Assembly: GCA_905221605.1 (NCBI GenBank) | Contig: CAJNDS010002690.1 | Coordinates: 558,531-586,030, forward strand | Direction of reading: 5' to 3' | Origin: Symbiodinium natans | Lineage: Eukaryota; Sar; Dinophyceae; Suessiales; Symbiodiniaceae | Length of the DNA stretch: 27,500 nucleotides | Shown: one piece after another, positions 26,519-27,500 of the stretch | How positions within the stretch are numbered: position 1 is the first letter of the stretch | How the letters are laid out: each line of letters opens with the position of its first letter | Translations under genes and position numbers: made by a program | The notes under the pieces: generated by a model | The model's input: the letters and a program-made list of their open reading frames with translations, nothing else | Databases searched by the model: none | Told to the model about the DNA's origin: nothing

Positions 26519-27175
26519 GACCTTGCCCATGCCCAATAAAACGGCGACCTTGCCCAGTAAAACAGCGACCTTGCCCAGTAAAACGGCGACCTTGCCCAAT
26601 AAAACGGCGACCTTGCCCAGTAAAACGGCGACCTTGCCCAGTAAAACAGCGACCTTGCCCAGTAAAACGGCGACCTTGCCCAGTAAAACGGCGACCTTGC
26701 TCAGTAAAACGGCGACCTTGCCCAGTAAAACAGTAAAACGGCGACCTTGCCCAGTAAAACGGCGACCTTGCCCAGTAAAACGGCGACCTTGCCCAGTAAA
26801 ACGGCGACCTTGCCCAGTAAAACGGCGACCTTCGGACACCCCCCCCTGCCCAGTAAAAATGCTACCTTCGGCCCCGAAGGTCGCCGTTTTACTGGGCAAG
26901 GTCGCCGTTTTACTGGGCAAGGTCGATTTTGGTCAAAAAACCGACCTTGCCCAGTAAAACGGCGACCTTGCCCAGTAAAACGGCAACCTTCGGGGTCCAA
27001 GGTCGCATTTTTACTGGGCAGGGGCGGAAGGTCGCCGTTTTACTGGGCAAGGTCGCCGTTTTACTGGGCAAGGTCGTTTGTTTTGACCGAACTGACCTTG
27101 CCCAGTAACACGGCGACCTTGCCCAGTAAAACGGCGACCTTGCCCAGTAAAACGGCGACCTTGCCCAGTAACTCC
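26519..27175. repeat. 21-bp minisatellite with four strand reversals
   Basis: The unit CGACCTTGCCCAGTAA plus AACGG (21 bp) occurs about 14 times forward (26519-26833), then inverted (26875-26925), forward (26940-26990), inverted (26998-27076) and forward (27093-27172). Junctions carry small palindromes such as CCTTCGGCCCCGAAGG near 26861. Long frames on both strands (repeated LPSKTAT, VAVLLGK or FYWARSP) arise because 21 is a multiple of three; they are not accepted as genes, although such peptides appear in automatic dinoflagellate gene sets as I recall. Confidence 0.97.
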
Positions 27176-27203
27176 TTAACATTTAAATTATATATGAAAG
27201 AGA

Positions 27204-27326
27204 GGTTTAGGGTTTAGGGTTTAGGGTTTAGGGTTTAGGGTTTAGGGTTTAGGTTTAGGGTTTAGCGTTGAGGGTTTAGGGGTTTAGGGGTTTAGGGGTT
27301 TAGGGGTTTAGGGGTTTAGGGTTGAG
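27204..27326. repeat. TTTAGGG array shifting to TTTAGGGG
   Basis: Regular TTTAGGG units to about 27262, then five TTTAGGGG units (27275-27320), a homogenised 8-bp variant. Confidence 0.95.
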
Positions 27327-27338
27327 GGTTTGGGTGTT

Positions 27339-27383
27339 CGGCTCATCCTTCGCCCTGCGCCAGGCCGCCCTGACGATGAGCCG
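27339..27383. other. Hairpin-capable spacer between opposed telomere-like arrays
   Basis: CGGCTCATC (27339-27347) and GATGAGCCG (27375-27383) form a 9-bp perfect stem with a GC-rich 27-base loop. It sits between TTTAGGG on the left and CCCTAAA on the right. Confidence 0.6.
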
Positions 27384-27396
27384 CCGAGGCTAGCGA

Positions 27397-27500
27397 AGCC
27401 TAAGCCCTAAACCCTAAACCCTAAACCCTAAACCCTAAACCCTAAACCCTAAGCCCTAAACCCTAAACCCTAATCCCTACACCCTAAACCCTAAACCCCT
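27397..27500. repeat. (CCCTAAA)n array at window end
   Basis: Regular CCCTAAA with few variants, running to the window edge. Together with the preceding TTTAGGG array it has the same inverted arrangement as the proposed intron ends. Confidence 0.97.

Noticed and set aside
26523-27217. Long repeat-protein frames on both strands
   Set aside because: The 21-bp period keeps every frame open; orientation flips change the peptide, and there is no start or splice context.
27204-27500. A true chromosome end
   Set aside because: Tracts are short, interstitial and in both orientations, here and throughout the window; the window continues into C-strand repeats after G-strand repeats.

Overview
The window looks like nuclear DNA of a dinoflagellate, probably related to Symbiodiniaceae. 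This is inference from several signs. Plant-type TTTAGGG telomere-like repeats are scattered in both orientations. Protein-coding sequence is cut into short exons whose best splice models use GT, GC and GA donors. Dense satellites and minisatellites are present. A transposase-like fragment and a 222-aa orphan reading frame resemble sequences I associate with Symbiodinium-type genomes. No bacterial-style operons, rRNA or tRNA genes were seen.

Layout. 1-850: C-rich repeats, then an uninterrupted 328-bp (CTA)n tract. 900-1670: one or two exon-like blocks ending in a 66-bp tandem duplication. 2135-4329: the best gene model, six or seven + strand exons that close in frame. 4400-14390: exon-sized GC-rich islands set in degenerate TTTAGGG/CCCTAAA sequence, with five small inverted-repeat (MITE-like) elements and one half element. 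14459-20925: a 6.47-kb element with 27-bp perfect inverted repeats near its ends and a 10-bp target duplication, filled almost entirely with three kinds of tandem repeat. 20991-23790: more telomere-like islands, including a three-exon model. 24046-24495: a transposase-like pseudogene. 24813-25893: an inverted-repeat-bounded segment carrying the 222-aa frame on the minus strand. 26519-27175: a 21-bp minisatellite that flips strand four times. 27190-27500: telomere-like tracts in both orientations.

The most interesting pattern is the arrangement of telomere-like repeats around exon islands. CCCTAAA lies just upstream and TTTAGGG just downstream, so the putative introns begin with TTTAGGG (often supplying a G|GTTTAGGG donor) and end with CCCTAAA a few tens of bases before a CAG or AAG acceptor. 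Such introns have complementary ends and could fold back in the pre-mRNA. The second strong result is a nested insertion: the 6.47-kb element splits a MITE whose intact relative lies at 9739-9857, which fixes the element's boundaries.

Splice models were made by eye, choosing sites that keep a frame open. Many islands are open in more than one frame, so product names are deliberately withheld.
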